This document shows positions 16,837 through 26,466 of a DNA stretch of 33,054 nucleotides, piece after piece (position 1 is the first letter of the stretch; each line of letters opens with the position of its first letter). Origin of the DNA: Lutibacter sp. (GTDB taxonomy: Bacteria > Bacteroidota > Bacteroidia > Flavobacteriales > Flavobacteriaceae); contig NZ_WTAR01000099.1 in the NCBI RefSeq assembly GCF_013139515.1, forward strand, positions 1 through 33,054. The letters run 5' to 3'. Under the pieces are notes generated by a model that made no database searches, was not told the origin of the DNA, and saw only the letters and a program-made list of their open reading frames with translations. The translations under genes and the position numbers were made by a program.

Positions 16837-18171
16837 ATGAAAAAATTAGTGATTCTTGGAGCAGGTGAAAGCGGCATAGGAACTGCTATTTTGGGAAAGC
16901 AAAAAGGGTACAATGTTTTTGTTTCTGACAGAGGAACAATTGCAGAAAAATATAAAAAAGTTCTTTTAAATAATAACATTTCTTTTGAAGAAGGAAATCA
17001 TACTGAAACTAAAATTTTTGATGCTGACTTAGTAATGAAAAGTCCGGGAATTCCTGATACTGTTTCATTAGTAATAGCGTTAAAAGAAAAGGGTGTTTCT
17101 GTAATTTCTGAAATTGAGTTTGCTTCAAAATATACAAATGGAGTTATTGTTGGGATAACCGGTTCAAACGGGAAAACTACTACAACAATGCTTCTAAATC
17201 ATGTTTTGGAGAAAGAAAATTTCAATGTGAGTATGGGTGGAAATATTGGAGACAGTTTTGCACAACAAGTAGCTGAAAAAAAATCAGATATTCATGTGTT
17301 GGAGTTAAGCAGTTTTCAATTAGATGGAATTGAAAATTTTGCACCTCATATAGCAATAATTACAAATATAACACCTGATCATTTAGATAGGTATAATTAT
17401 AAGTTTGATAACTATATCAATTCTAAATTCAGAATTATAGAAAATCAAACAGAAAATGATTTTTTGATTTATGATTTTGATGACGAGGTAATTTCTAATT
17501 GGCTTAAAAATAATAAAGTAAAAGCTACATTATTACCTTTTTCAATAAAAAGCGAATTAAAACAAGGAGTGTATTTAAAAAACAAACAACTAATAATCAA
17601 TTATAAAAAAGAAGAAAAAATAATGGGCATTTCAACCTTAGCATTAAAAGGAAAACACAACACAAAAAACGCAATGGCTACTGCTATGGCAGCTTCATTG
17701 TTAAAAGTAAGAAAAGAAACAATAAGAGAAAGTTTAGAAGATTTTGAAGGTGCTGAACATAGACTTGAGTCTGTGCTAAAAATAAATGGAGTGCAATATA
17801 TTAATGATTCTAAAGCAACGAATGTTAATGCTACATTTTACGCTTTAGATTGTATGCAGTCTCCAACAGTTTGGATTGTAGGTGGAGTTGATAAAGGAAA
17901 CGATTATTTAGATTTAATGCCTTTGGTAAGAGAAAAAGTGAAAGCAATTATTTGTTTAGGTGTTGATAATCAAAAAATAGTGCAAACTTTTTATAATGTA
18001 GTTGATTTAGTTGTTGAAACTGCTGGAGCTGAAGAAGCAGTGAAAGTTGCATACAAAATAGCTGAAAAAGGTGATGCGGTATTGTTGTCACCAGCTTGCG
18101 CAAGTTTTGATTTGTTTGAAAATTATGAAGACAGAGGTAATAAATTTAAACAAGCTGTTAAAGAGTTATAA
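16837..18171 (+). CDS. murD: UDP-MurNAc-L-alanine:D-glutamate ligase MurD
   Basis: MurD adds D-glutamate to UDP-MurNAc-L-alanine. The N-terminal Rossmann-like domain begins with ILGAGESGIG (5-14), the Mur-ligase P-loop TGSNGKTT lies at 108-115, and the ligase centre (NITPDHLDRY near 183-192) and C-terminal domain (NDSKATN near 325) follow. Its 444 residues are the family norm. It directly follows mraY without spacer, and ftsW is 18 bases downstream. Confidence 0.95.
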   Translation: MKKLVILGAGESGIGTAILGKQKGYNVFVSDRGTIAEKYKKVLLNNNISFEEGNHTETKIFDADLVMKSPGIPDTVSLVIALKEKGVSVISEIEFASKYTNGVIVGITGSNGKTTTTMLLNHVLEKENFNVSMGGNIGDSFAQQVAEKKSDIHVLELSSFQLDGIENFAPHIAIITNITPDHLDRYNYKFDNYINSKFRIIENQTENDFLIYDFDDEVISNWLKNNKVKATLLPFSIKSELKQGVYLKNKQLIINYKKEEKIMGISTLALKGKHNTKNAMATAMAASLLKVRKETIRESLEDFEGAEHRLESVLKINGVQYINDSKATNVNATFYALDCMQSPTVWIVGGVDKGNDYLDLMPLVREKVKAIICLGVDNQKIVQTFYNVVDLVVETAGAEEAVKVAYKIAEKGDAVLLSPACASFDLFENYEDRGNKFKQAVKEL

Positions 18172-18189
18172 TAAAAGTTAAAAATATAC

Positions 18190-19371
18190 ATGAAAAGTAT
18201 TTTTAAAAAATTAGAGGGAGATAGAGCAATTTGGAGAATTGTAGGCTTTTTAGCTATTCTATCATTTTTACCTGTTTACAGCGCAAGTACAAACTTGGTG
18301 TATGTTGTAAATAATGGTACTACTACTTTTCATTTATTAAAACATGTTTTTTTACTGTCTTGTGGATTTTTAATTATTTACGCAGTTCATAAAATGCCAC
18401 TAATTTATTTTAGAAGAGGAGCAGTTTTAATGATTCCGTTTGTAATATTACTACTTGTTTACACAATAACACAAGGTACAACCATTGGAGGTGCAAATGC
18501 TAGCCGTTGGATTCAAATACCAATTATAGGTATTAGTTTTCAAACATCTACATTGGCTAGTTTGGTTTTAATGATGTATGTATCTCATTATTTAGCAAGT
18601 AATAAGGATAAAGAAGTGACTATTAAAAAAACAGCATTGTATTTATGGCTTCCTGTAGCTGCAGTATTAATTTTAATATTACCAGCAAACTTCTCAACAA
18701 CAGCCATTGTTTTTTGCATGGTGTTATTATTAGTTTTCATAGGTGGTTATCCTTTAAAATATATATTATCCGTTGTGGGAATGGGTATTCTGGGGTTAAC
18801 TCTATTTGTGCTTGTTGCAAAAGCATTTCCTGATGCAATGCCAAATAGAGTTGATACTTGGATTAGTAGAGTTGAGAATTTTTCTAATAAAAATGCAGAA
18901 GAAGGTTATCAAGTTGAAAAAGCTAAAATAGCTATTGCTAGTGTAGGTTTAATAGGAAGAGGACCAGGAAAAAGTGTTCAGAAAAATTTTTTACCACAAT
19001 CTTCGTCCGATTTTATTTTTGCAATTATAATTGAAGAATATGGCTTGTTGGGCGCTTCAGTTATTATACTCTCATATTTTTTATTGTTATTTAGAATTGT
19101 AATGGCAGCTAAAAAAGCAACGAGCATTTTTGCAACATTATTAGTCATTGGAGTTGGTTTGCCAATCATATTTCAAGCTATGATAAATATGGCGGTAGCT
19201 GTTAATTTATTTCCTGTAACCGGTCAAACATTGCCATTAATTAGTAGCGGAGGAACATCTATTTGGATGACATGTATTGCTATTGGAATTATTTTAAGTG
19301 TATCAGCTAATAAAGAAGAAAAAGAAACTGAAGAAAACCCATTAGATATTTTACATGAAGCAATCGATTAA
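18190..19371 (+). CDS. ftsW: Septal peptidoglycan polymerase FtsW (SEDS family)
   Basis: FtsW polymerises lipid II into glycan strands at the septum together with FtsI. The sequence is a polytopic membrane protein with about ten hydrophobic segments. The large periplasmic loop ends in [18 protein letters not shown], which contains the conserved SEDS catalytic aspartate (D274 here). The late block PLISSGGTS is also present. The 393 residues agree with the family. RodA is the close paralogue; location between murD and murG decides for FtsW. The last 17 bases overlap murG. Confidence 0.93.
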   Translation: MKSIFKKLEGDRAIWRIVGFLAILSFLPVYSASTNLVYVVNNGTTTFHLLKHVFLLSCGFLIIYAVHKMPLIYFRRGAVLMIPFVILLLVYTITQGTTIGGANASRWIQIPIIGISFQTSTLASLVLMMYVSHYLASNKDKEVTIKKTALYLWLPVAAVLILILPANFSTTAIVFCMVLLLVFIGGYPLKYILSVVGMGILGLTLFVLVAKAFPDAMPNRVDTWISRVENFSNKNAEEGYQVEKAKIAIASVGLIGRGPGKSVQKNFLPQSSSDFIFAIIIEEYGLLGASVIILSYFLLLFRIVMAAKKATSIFATLLVIGVGLPIIFQAMINMAVAVNLFPVTGQTLPLISSGGTSIWMTCIAIGIILSVSANKEEKETEENPLDILHEAID

Positions 19372-20449
19372 TGTCATATTAAGTGGAGGTGGTACAGGTG
19401 GGCATATTTACCCGGCTGTTTCTATAGCAAATGAGCTTAAAGGAAAGTATCCTGAAGCTAACTTTTTGTTTGTAGGTGCCAAAGATAGAATGGAAATGGA
19501 AAAAGTTCCACAAGCAGGTTTTGAAATTAAAGGATTGTGGATTTCAGGAATTCAAAGGAGTTTGTCATTAAAAAATTTAGCATTTCCATTTAAGCTTCTT
19601 AGTAGTTTGTGGAATGCTTATAAAATTATCAAAAAATTTAAACCAACAATAGTAATTGGTACTGGTGGTTTTGCAAGTGGCCCAACTTTATTTATGGCGA
19701 ATAGAAAAGGTGTAAAAACAGTTATTCAAGAACAAAATTCATATCCAGGAATAACCAATAAATTGTTGAGTAAAAAGGCTGATAAAATTTGTGTTGCTTA
19801 TGATGGTTTAGAGCGTTTTTTTCATTCTAAAAAAATTATAAAAACCGGAAATCCAGTTCGTCAAGATTTATTGAAGGTTGAAGATAAAAGAGAAGAAGCT
19901 GAGGTTCATTTTAATTTAAATTTAGACAAAAAAACACTGGTAGTTATTGGTGGAAGTTTAGGCGCAAGAGCTGTAAATAATTTAATAGAAAAACACATTC
20001 ATTGGTTAGTAAAAAATAAAGTCCAAGTAATTTGGCAAACAGGGAAGTTATATTATAATGAATTCAAAAAATATGATGAATTAGAAGGTGTACAAACGTA
20101 TGCTTTTTTGAATAAAATGGACTTGACATATGCAGCAGCAGATGTATTAATTAGTAGAGCAGGAGCAAGTTCAATTTCAGAATTATGTATTGTTGGTAAA
20201 CCAGTAATATTTATTCCTTCGCCTAACGTTGCTGAAGATCATCAAACTAAAAATGCGTTGGCTGTTGTAAATAAAAATGCTGCTTTGTTGCTAAAAGAAT
20301 CTGAATTAGAGATGTTTCAAAAAATGTTTAGTGAATTATTGAATGACGAAAAATTACAACAAACATTAAGTACAAACATTAAAAAATTAGCATTGCCAAA
20401 TGCAACAAAAGATATAGTAAAAGAAATAGAAAAATTATTAATTAGTTAA
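19355..20449 (+). CDS. murG: Lipid II synthase MurG
   Basis: MurG transfers GlcNAc from UDP-GlcNAc to lipid I, forming lipid II on the cytoplasmic membrane face. The glycosyltransferase-B fold shows the glycine-rich loop [12 protein letters not shown] at 10-21 and the sugar-nucleotide segment [11 protein letters not shown] in the second half. Its 364 residues are typical. It starts within ftsW, so the SEDS polymerase and the enzyme that supplies its substrate are translationally linked. Confidence 0.96.
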   Translation: MKQSINVILSGGGTGGHIYPAVSIANELKGKYPEANFLFVGAKDRMEMEKVPQAGFEIKGLWISGIQRSLSLKNLAFPFKLLSSLWNAYKIIKKFKPTIVIGTGGFASGPTLFMANRKGVKTVIQEQNSYPGITNKLLSKKADKICVAYDGLERFFHSKKIIKTGNPVRQDLLKVEDKREEAEVHFNLNLDKKTLVVIGGSLGARAVNNLIEKHIHWLVKNKVQVIWQTGKLYYNEFKKYDELEGVQTYAFLNKMDLTYAAADVLISRAGASSISELCIVGKPVIFIPSPNVAEDHQTKNALAVVNKNAALLLKESELEMFQKMFSELLNDEKLQQTLSTNIKKLALPNATKDIVKEIEKLLIS

Positions 20450-20454
20450 GAAAT

Positions 20455-21801
20455 TTGAATTTAGATAAAATACATAATGTCTATTTTATTGGTGTAGGAG
20501 GAATTGGTATGAGCGCCATTGCAAGCTATTTTAAAAGTAGTGGTAAAAATGTTGCGGGTTATGATAAAGTTTCAACCAATATAACTAAATCATTGCAGCA
20601 TATTGGTGTTGAAATTCATTTTGAAGATTCGTTAAATTTAATTCCTTCAGCATTCAAAAACAATAAAAATACAATTGTAGTTTACACACCAGCTGTTCCT
20701 GCAAATCATTCAGAATTAAATTATTTTTTAAATAATGATTTTAAGGTGTTAAAACGTTCAGAAATTTTAGGGGAAATTACTAAAAACACCAATTGTTTGG
20801 CAGTTGCAGGCACTCATGGAAAAACCACTACATCAACAATTTTAGGACATATTTTGAAGGAGGCTGAAGTAAATGCAACATCATTTTTAGGGGGAATTTC
20901 AGAAAATTATAATTCAAATTTAATTTTGGGAGGCAGTGAAATTTCAGTGGTTGAAGCTGATGAGTTTGATCGATCTTTTTTAAAATTATCTCCAAATATT
21001 GCTTGCATAACATCAATGGATGCAGATCATTTAGATATTTATGGAAGTCATTCTGAACTGGAAAAATCTTTTAAAGAATTTGCAGCCAAAGTGTCTGACA
21101 CGTTAATTGTAAGAAAAGGATTACCAATAAAAGGGCTAACATACGGAATTAATGAGAATGCTGATTACGATGCTAAAAATGTAAGAATAGAAGGCGGAAC
21201 TTACATTTTTGATGTACAAACTCCTTTAGAAAGCATAAAAAACATACATATAAATTTACCAGGAAAACATAATGTGCTAAATGCAGTGGCAGCTTTGGCA
21301 ATGGCAAATAATTTAGGAGTTTCTCTACCTGTCATTGCTAAAGCTTTACTAACATTTAAAGGGATTAAAAGGCGTTTTTCGTATAAAATTAAATCAGAAA
21401 ATTTAGTATTGATTGATGATTATGCACATCATCCAACAGAAATAAATGTTGTGGTAGATTCTGTAAAAGAAATGTATCCAACCAAAAAAGTGTTAGGAAT
21501 TTTTCAGCCGCATTTATATAGTAGAACAAAAGATTTTGTAGAAGATTTTGCAACAAGTTTAGCAAAGTTTGACGAATTAATATTACTGGATATTTATCCG
21601 GCAAGAGAATTGCCAATTGAAGGAATAACTTCAAATTGGTTGCTAAGTAAAATTTCAATTGAAAAAAAACAAGTTTCTTCAAAAGAAAAGTTATTAGCAA
21701 ACGTTTTAAAATCAGAAGCACAAATAATAGTTATGATTGGTGCTGGAGATATAGGGGGATTAGTTGATGAAATTAAAAATAATTTAAGCGTTGAAAGTTA
21801 A
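20455..21801 (+). CDS. murC: UDP-MurNAc:L-alanine ligase MurC
   Basis: MurC begins the stem peptide by attaching L-alanine to UDP-MurNAc. The N-terminal GVGGIGMSA loop is at 13-21 and the P-loop GTHGKT at 119-124; VVEADEFDRSF and the DDYAHHPTEI block near residue 322 are also typical. Its 448 residues are as expected. The start must be TTG at 20455: the first internal methionine is residue 19, already inside the nucleotide loop. ddl, often fused to or next to murC in other phyla, is absent. Confidence 0.95.
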   Translation: MNLDKIHNVYFIGVGGIGMSAIASYFKSSGKNVAGYDKVSTNITKSLQHIGVEIHFEDSLNLIPSAFKNNKNTIVVYTPAVPANHSELNYFLNNDFKVLKRSEILGEITKNTNCLAVAGTHGKTTTSTILGHILKEAEVNATSFLGGISENYNSNLILGGSEISVVEADEFDRSFLKLSPNIACITSMDADHLDIYGSHSELEKSFKEFAAKVSDTLIVRKGLPIKGLTYGINENADYDAKNVRIEGGTYIFDVQTPLESIKNIHINLPGKHNVLNAVAALAMANNLGVSLPVIAKALLTFKGIKRRFSYKIKSENLVLIDDYAHHPTEINVVVDSVKEMYPTKKVLGIFQPHLYSRTKDFVEDFATSLAKFDELILLDIYPARELPIEGITSNWLLSKISIEKKQVSSKEKLLANVLKSEAQIIVMIGAGDIGGLVDEIKNNLSVES

Positions 21802-22513
21802 TTGGAATTACATAAAAGGGTTTTTATTACTAGCTTTAGTAGTGTTTTTGTCTGGCTTTTCAGTAAACAAAAATAATGCAAATACAGTACGTGATATATT
21901 GATTGAATTTGAAGAAGGAAACAATCTTTTTATGAATTACGAAATGGTTAATAAATTGTTAATACAAAATGGTGCAACAGTTAAAAACAAAGCAAAATCT
22001 GTTATAGATTTACAGTTGTTAGAAAAGAATGTACTGTCACACCCCATGGTAGAAAATGCAGCAATTTTTTTAACGGTTGATGGTTTGTTGAAAGCTAAAG
22101 TTAAACAACGAACGCCAATTGCAAGAGTTCTATCAAACACAAAGAGTTATTATATTGATAAACAGGCAAAAATAATGCCTTTATCATCAAATCATTCAGC
22201 AAGAGTATTGTTGGTTTATGGAGCTATTAAAGAGACTGATATTAATGAAATTCATTTGTTGGTAACAACAATTTTGAATGATGAATTTTTAAAAAAACAG
22301 TTAATCAGTATTCAAAAAATGCCGAATAATGAATTTATTTTGACGCCCAGAATTGGAAATCAAAAAATAATTTTAGGAAACACAAATGATTTGAATCAGA
22401 AATTAAAGAATTTGAAATCATTTTTTAAGAAAACAATGGTTGATAACACCATAGATAATTATATAGCGATAAATTTAAAATACAACAACCAGGTGGTGTG
22501 TACAAAAAAATAA
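21791..22513 (+). CDS. ftsQ: FtsQ/DivIB-like cell division protein
   Basis: A 240-residue bitopic protein in the ftsQ place. It has a short basic cytoplasmic N-terminus, one hydrophobic segment at about residues 8-25 and an extracytoplasmic part. The region around residues 35-115 looks like a POTRA-type domain followed by the beta domain, ending in a polar tail. FtsQ recruits FtsL and the septal synthase. The start is TTG at 21791, eleven bases inside murC; the next methionine (about residue 47) would remove the membrane anchor. The call combines topology, size and position, as FtsQ sequences diverge strongly. Confidence 0.87.
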   Translation: MKVNWNYIKGFLLLALVVFLSGFSVNKNNANTVRDILIEFEEGNNLFMNYEMVNKLLIQNGATVKNKAKSVIDLQLLEKNVLSHPMVENAAIFLTVDGLLKAKVKQRTPIARVLSNTKSYYIDKQAKIMPLSSNHSARVLLVYGAIKETDINEIHLLVTTILNDEFLKKQLISIQKMPNNEFILTPRIGNQKIILGNTNDLNQKLKNLKSFFKKTMVDNTIDNYIAINLKYNNQVVCTKK

Positions 22514-22516
22514 ATT

Positions 22517-23833
22517 ATGGAACACAATGATATTTCAGTAGGGTTAGACATAGGAACAACAAAAATTGTTGCTATGATTGGTCGTAGAAATGAGTACGGA
22601 AAAATAGAGTTGCTTGGTACTGGAAAAGCAAAAAGTTTAGGAGTGCATAGAGGTGTTGTTAATAATATAACTCAAACCATACAATCTATACAAATGGCTG
22701 TTGATGAGGCTATTGCGGTTTCTGGAATTAAAATTACTGAAGCAGTTGTAGGTATTGCAGGTCAACATATTAGAAGTTTACAACATAGTGATTATATCAC
22801 GCGCCCAAACTCTGAAGAAGTAATAAATGATGAGGATTTAGAAAAGCTAGAAAAGCAAGTATACAAGCTTGTTATGCTTCCGGGTGAAGAAATTATACAT
22901 GTACTTCCGCAAGAATTTAAAGTGGATGGACAGGCAGAAATTTGTGAGCCGGTTGGAATGTATGGCGGAAGGTTAGAAGCTAATTTTCATGTGGTTGTAG
23001 GTCAGGTTTCTTCAATAAGAAATATTGGACGTTGTATTAAAAGTGCAGGTTTAAATTTAGCAGGTATTACATTAGAACCATTAGCATCAGCAGAAGCAGT
23101 TTTAAGTACTGAAGAAAAAGAAGCAGGAGTTGCATTAATTGATATTGGAGGTGGAACAACAGATTTAGCCATTTTTAAAAACGGAATAATTCGTCATACA
23201 GCAGTAGTGCCATTTGGAGGAAATGTAATTACTGAAGATATTAAAGAAGGATGTTCAATTATTGAAAAGCAAGCCGAATTATTAAAAACAAAATTTGGAT
23301 CGGCGTGGCCAGGTGAAAACAAAGACAATGAAATTGTTTCAATACCTGGTTTAAGAGGTAGAGATCCAAAAGAAATTACATTAAAAAACTTATCAAAAAT
23401 AATTAATGCTAGAGTAATTGAAATTATTGAGCAAGTATTTTTGGAGATTAAGAATTATGGTTATGAAGAATCAAAGAAAAAATTAATTGCAGGAATTGTT
23501 TTAACAGGTGGTGGCGCACAATTAAAACACATAAAGCAATTAGTTGAATATATTACAGGAATGGATACAAGAATTGGGTATCCAAATGAAAACTTAGCAG
23601 GAGATTCTGATGAAAGTTTATCAAGCCCGCAATATGCAACAGCAGTTGGACTTTTAATGAATGGTTTAAATAAAATTGATAAAGAAAAAATAAAAAACAC
23701 GTTAAAAGTTGATGAGGAATCATTAGAAGAAAACACTTCTGAAAATGAAGAAGCAAAAGTTGAAGAACCTAAAAAATCTATTTTCGATAAATGGGGAGAG
23801 AAGTTCAGAGATTTTTTAGATAATGCAGAATAG
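22517..23833 (+). CDS. ftsA: Cell division protein FtsA
   Basis: FtsA is an actin-like ATPase that anchors FtsZ to the membrane and signals to the septal synthase. The phosphate-1 motif GLDIGTTK lies at 9-16 and the phosphate-2 motif DIGGGTTD at 209-216, with the 1C/SHS2 subdomain between. After an acidic linker the protein ends with an amphipathic helix of basic and aromatic residues (SIFDKWGEKFRDFLDNAE), the membrane-targeting sequence. The 438 residues are slightly longer than in E. coli because of the linker. ftsZ follows 39 bases on. Confidence 0.96.
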   Translation: MEHNDISVGLDIGTTKIVAMIGRRNEYGKIELLGTGKAKSLGVHRGVVNNITQTIQSIQMAVDEAIAVSGIKITEAVVGIAGQHIRSLQHSDYITRPNSEEVINDEDLEKLEKQVYKLVMLPGEEIIHVLPQEFKVDGQAEICEPVGMYGGRLEANFHVVVGQVSSIRNIGRCIKSAGLNLAGITLEPLASAEAVLSTEEKEAGVALIDIGGGTTDLAIFKNGIIRHTAVVPFGGNVITEDIKEGCSIIEKQAELLKTKFGSAWPGENKDNEIVSIPGLRGRDPKEITLKNLSKIINARVIEIIEQVFLEIKNYGYEESKKKLIAGIVLTGGGAQLKHIKQLVEYITGMDTRIGYPNENLAGDSDESLSSPQYATAVGLLMNGLNKIDKEKIKNTLKVDEESLEENTSENEEAKVEEPKKSIFDKWGEKFRDFLDNAE

Positions 23834-23872
23834 AGAAATAAATTAAGGAAAAGACCAAATAAATACAATATT

Positions 23873-25792
23873 ATGAGCAGTTCAGATTTTGACAACATTT
23901 CATTCGATTTACCAAAAAATCAGTCTAACGTTATTAAAGTAATAGGAGTTGGTGGTGGAGGTAGTAATGCCGTAAATCATATGTACTCACAAGGTATAAA
24001 TGGCGTTGATTTTGTTATTTGTAATACTGATGCTCAGGCATTACAAAGTAGCGCAATCCCAACAAAAATACAATTAGGAGCTTCTTTAACTGAAGGATTG
24101 GGTGCTGGTGCAAACCCAGAAGTAGGTGAGCAAGCAGCAATAGAAAGTGTTCAGGAAATAAAAGAAATGTTATCTACTAAATCTAAAATGGTATTTATTA
24201 CTGTTGGTATGGGTGGAGGAACAGGAACTGGTGCTGCTCCAATTATTGCTAAAGCTGCTCGTGAATTAGATTTGTTAACAATTGGTATTGTAACTACACC
24301 TTTTTCTTTTGAAGGTAAAATGCGTAATGAACAAGCTCAAAAAGGAATAGAAAAACTACGTCAATATGTAGATTCTTTGGTTGTTATAGATAATAATAAA
24401 TTAAGAGAAGTTTATGGAAACCTTGGATTTAAAGCAGGTTTTTCTAAAGCAGATGAAGTATTGTCAACAGCTGCACGTGGTATTGCTGAAGTAATAACAC
24501 ATCATTACACACAAAATATTGATTTAAAAGATGCTAAAACAGTACTTTCTAATAGTGGAACTGCAATTATGGGTTCTGCAACAGCATCAGGAGCAAATAG
24601 ATCTCATGAAGCTATTTCTAAAGCTTTAGATTCGCCATTATTAAACGATAATAAAATAACCGGTGCTAAAAATGTGCTATTGTTAATAGTTTCAGGTACC
24701 GAAGAAATTACAATTGATGAAATAGGAGAAATTAATGAATTTATTCAAACAGAAGCCAAAACATCTATAAATACGACTGATGTTAACATTATTATGGGAG
24801 TTGGTGAAGATGATTCGTTAGGAGATGCTATATCTGTTACAATTGTAGCTACAGGTTTTAATAAAGATCAACAACATGAAATTTCAAATACTGAGGCTAA
24901 AAAAATAATTCATACGCTTGATTCTGATCAAGAGGCAACTTATGATTTTAATGAAAAAAGGATAGATGCTCCTTTACCTAAAAAAACTGTGAATACAATT
25001 ACCAATACTCCAAAAGTAGTAGATAAAATAGTTCATGATTTAGGAGAAGAAGTTGAAGAAGAATTTCAAATAATTCCTACAACAGATTTCATTAAAAATA
25101 TAGATGTTATTCACGAAGAAATTTCATTTGAAAAAATTGAAGATTTTGTAATTACATCAGTAACTTCAGAAGTTGAAGAAGAACCAATTCAACTAATTGA
25201 AGAAGAAAGTCAAATAGCATTAACATTTGATTTGCCAATTGAAGAAAATTTCATCAAAAAAAAATTTGAAGAACCAATAAATAAGATTAATAACATTGAA
25301 GTTGTTGATCATCAAGTTGTAAAACCCATAAAAGAAGTTAATGAAGAAGTTTATTTTTCTTTAGAAGATTATTCAGCGCTGGAAGATAATTTAACAAAAG
25401 CTTCAAAACCTGATTTGGTTAAAGAAAATGATGCTGACGAATTAAATTTTACGTTACGTTCTGAAACTGAACTGAAAATTGATGTGAATAAACAAGAAGT
25501 TGTTGATCATATTGAAGTTTCACCACTAGAATTAACTTTTGATGAATTACAAAAAAGAGCCGCTCACAGACGAGAAAAAATGAAAAACTTCAATTATCAA
25601 TTTGTAAATAAAGTTAAAAAAAATGTTGAAGAAATTGAAAAAGAACCCGCATATAAAAGAATGGGAGTTGAATTAGATAAAACATCACATTCTTCTGAAA
25701 TTAATCAATCTAGAACTACTCTTGAAGTAGATGATAATGATGATATTCAATTTCGTTCTAATAACTCTTTTTTACATGATAATGTAGATTAA
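23873..25792 (+). CDS. ftsZ: Cell division GTPase FtsZ with long acidic linker
   Basis: FtsZ is the tubulin homologue that forms the Z-ring. The GTPase core covers about residues 15-331, with GVGGGGSNAVN at 25-35, the tubulin signature GGGTGTG at 114-120 and an intact T7 region. From about 332 to 605 comes a low-complexity, acidic linker, and a conserved-looking tail (DDIQFRSNNSFLHDNVD) ends the protein and should bind FtsA and other partners. The total of 639 residues is far longer than the 383 of E. coli but usual for flavobacteria. The core is highly conserved, so identity is certain. A strong terminator hairpin follows at 25840. Confidence 0.97.
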   Translation: MSSSDFDNISFDLPKNQSNVIKVIGVGGGGSNAVNHMYSQGINGVDFVICNTDAQALQSSAIPTKIQLGASLTEGLGAGANPEVGEQAAIESVQEIKEMLSTKSKMVFITVGMGGGTGTGAAPIIAKAARELDLLTIGIVTTPFSFEGKMRNEQAQKGIEKLRQYVDSLVVIDNNKLREVYGNLGFKAGFSKADEVLSTAARGIAEVITHHYTQNIDLKDAKTVLSNSGTAIMGSATASGANRSHEAISKALDSPLLNDNKITGAKNVLLLIVSGTEEITIDEIGEINEFIQTEAKTSINTTDVNIIMGVGEDDSLGDAISVTIVATGFNKDQQHEISNTEAKKIIHTLDSDQEATYDFNEKRIDAPLPKKTVNTITNTPKVVDKIVHDLGEEVEEEFQIIPTTDFIKNIDVIHEEISFEKIEDFVITSVTSEVEEEPIQLIEEESQIALTFDLPIEENFIKKKFEEPINKINNIEVVDHQVVKPIKEVNEEVYFSLEDYSALEDNLTKASKPDLVKENDADELNFTLRSETELKIDVNKQEVVDHIEVSPLELTFDELQKRAAHRREKMKNFNYQFVNKVKKNVEEIEKEPAYKRMGVELDKTSHSSEINQSRTTLEVDDNDDIQFRSNNSFLHDNVD

Positions 25793-25839
25793 AAAGTAGC
25801 CCAAAGATGAGTACCCTTAGATGATTTTCTAAGTTTTAG

Positions 25840-25887
25840 ACTCGAAAATCTTTAAAATTATTAAAGATTTTCGAGTTCTTTTTTTTT
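25840..25887 (+). terminator. Rho-independent terminator after ftsZ
   Basis: A perfect 16-bp stem (25840-25855 with 25861-25876) encloses a five-base loop and is followed by a T-rich tract ending at 25887. It is 47 bases after the ftsZ stop and is the only strong hairpin terminator seen for the whole dcw cluster. Confidence 0.88.
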
Positions 25888-25894
25888 ATCTTCG
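25887..25894 (+). promoter_or_regulatory. Possible -7 element for yqeY and tRNA-Arg
   Basis: TATCTTCG differs from TANNTTTG at one position and lies 16 bases before the yqeY start codon. It begins on the last T of the ftsZ terminator, so termination and re-initiation sites would share bases. No clear -33 box was found; support is moderate and rests on position, because the upstream terminator makes a new promoter necessary. Confidence 0.4.
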
Positions 25895-25910
25895 CAAAAA
25901 ACAACTACAC

Positions 25911-26360
25911 ATGAGTTTACAACAAGAGTTAATGATAAAACTAAAAGAAGCAATGAAGGCTAAAGACGCTGTAGCTTTAGAATCTTTAAGAGCAATAAAA
26001 TCTGAAATATTGTTGGCTCAAACCAAAGGAGGTGCTTCAAGTGAACTAACAAAAGAGGAAGAAATAAAATTACTTCAAAAATTAGTAAAACAGCGTAAGG
26101 ATAGCGCATCAATTTATAAAGAACAAGCACGTGAAGATTTAGCAGCACCTGAATTAGCACAAGTTGAAATAATTGCTCAATTTTTACCAGAACAAATGAG
26201 TGAAGATGATTTAAAAAATGTGATAGCTGATATTATGAGTAAGGTTGGTGCAACTTCAATGAAAGATATGGGAAAGGTTATGGGCATGGCTTCAAAACAA
26301 TTAGCTGGAAAAGCTGATGGAAAAGCAATTTCTACAGCCGTTAAGCAACTTTTAGGATAA
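25911..26360 (+). CDS. yqeY: GatB/YqeY domain protein
   Basis: A 149-residue protein of the YqeY family, similar to the C-terminal tRNA-contacting domain of the amidotransferase subunit GatB. The family's helical N-terminal half includes LRAIKSEI and KLLQKLVKQRKDSA, and the C-terminal QFLPEQMSEDDL and GKADGKAISTAVKQLL blocks are clear. Its own role is not well established; it probably binds tRNA or a tRNA-enzyme complex. It lies behind the ftsZ terminator and four bases before tRNA-Arg, so the tRNA may be processed from the yqeY transcript. Confidence 0.9.
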   Translation: MSLQQELMIKLKEAMKAKDAVALESLRAIKSEILLAQTKGGASSELTKEEEIKLLQKLVKQRKDSASIYKEQAREDLAAPELAQVEIIAQFLPEQMSEDDLKNVIADIMSKVGATSMKDMGKVMGMASKQLAGKADGKAISTAVKQLLG

Positions 26361-26364
26361 TAAA

Positions 26365-26438
26365 GGCCTCGTGGCGCAACTGAATAGCGCACTGGATTTC
26401 GGCTCCAGCGGTTGCAGGTTTGAATCCTGCCGAGGTCA
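26365..26438 (+). tRNA. tRNA-Arg (anticodon TCG)
   Basis: The cloverleaf can be drawn by hand. Acceptor arms are GGCCTCG with CGAGGTC (one G-T pair) and discriminator A. The D-stem is GCGC/GCGC. The anticodon stem is CTGGA/TCCAG around the loop TTTCGGC, and the T-stem is GCAGG/CCTGC around TTTGAAT. The anticodon TCG reads CGA and, if U34 wobbles, other CGN codons for arginine. CCA is not encoded. The gene begins four bases after the yqeY stop. Confidence 0.93.
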
Positions 26439-26466
26439 CTAGAGTAGTATTCAAATAAGCCTAAAC

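Noticed and set aside
23461-23898. Long open frame on the minus strand opposite ftsA/ftsZ start (145 codons)
   Set aside because: It is antisense to the highly conserved ftsA end, is hydrophobic and leucine/serine-rich as expected from mirrored AT-rich codons, and resembles no family.
26365-26438. tRNA-Arg as attachment site of an integrative element
   Set aside because: Reading downstream I found no copy of the tRNA 3' end and no integrase inside the window, so no element boundary can be called.
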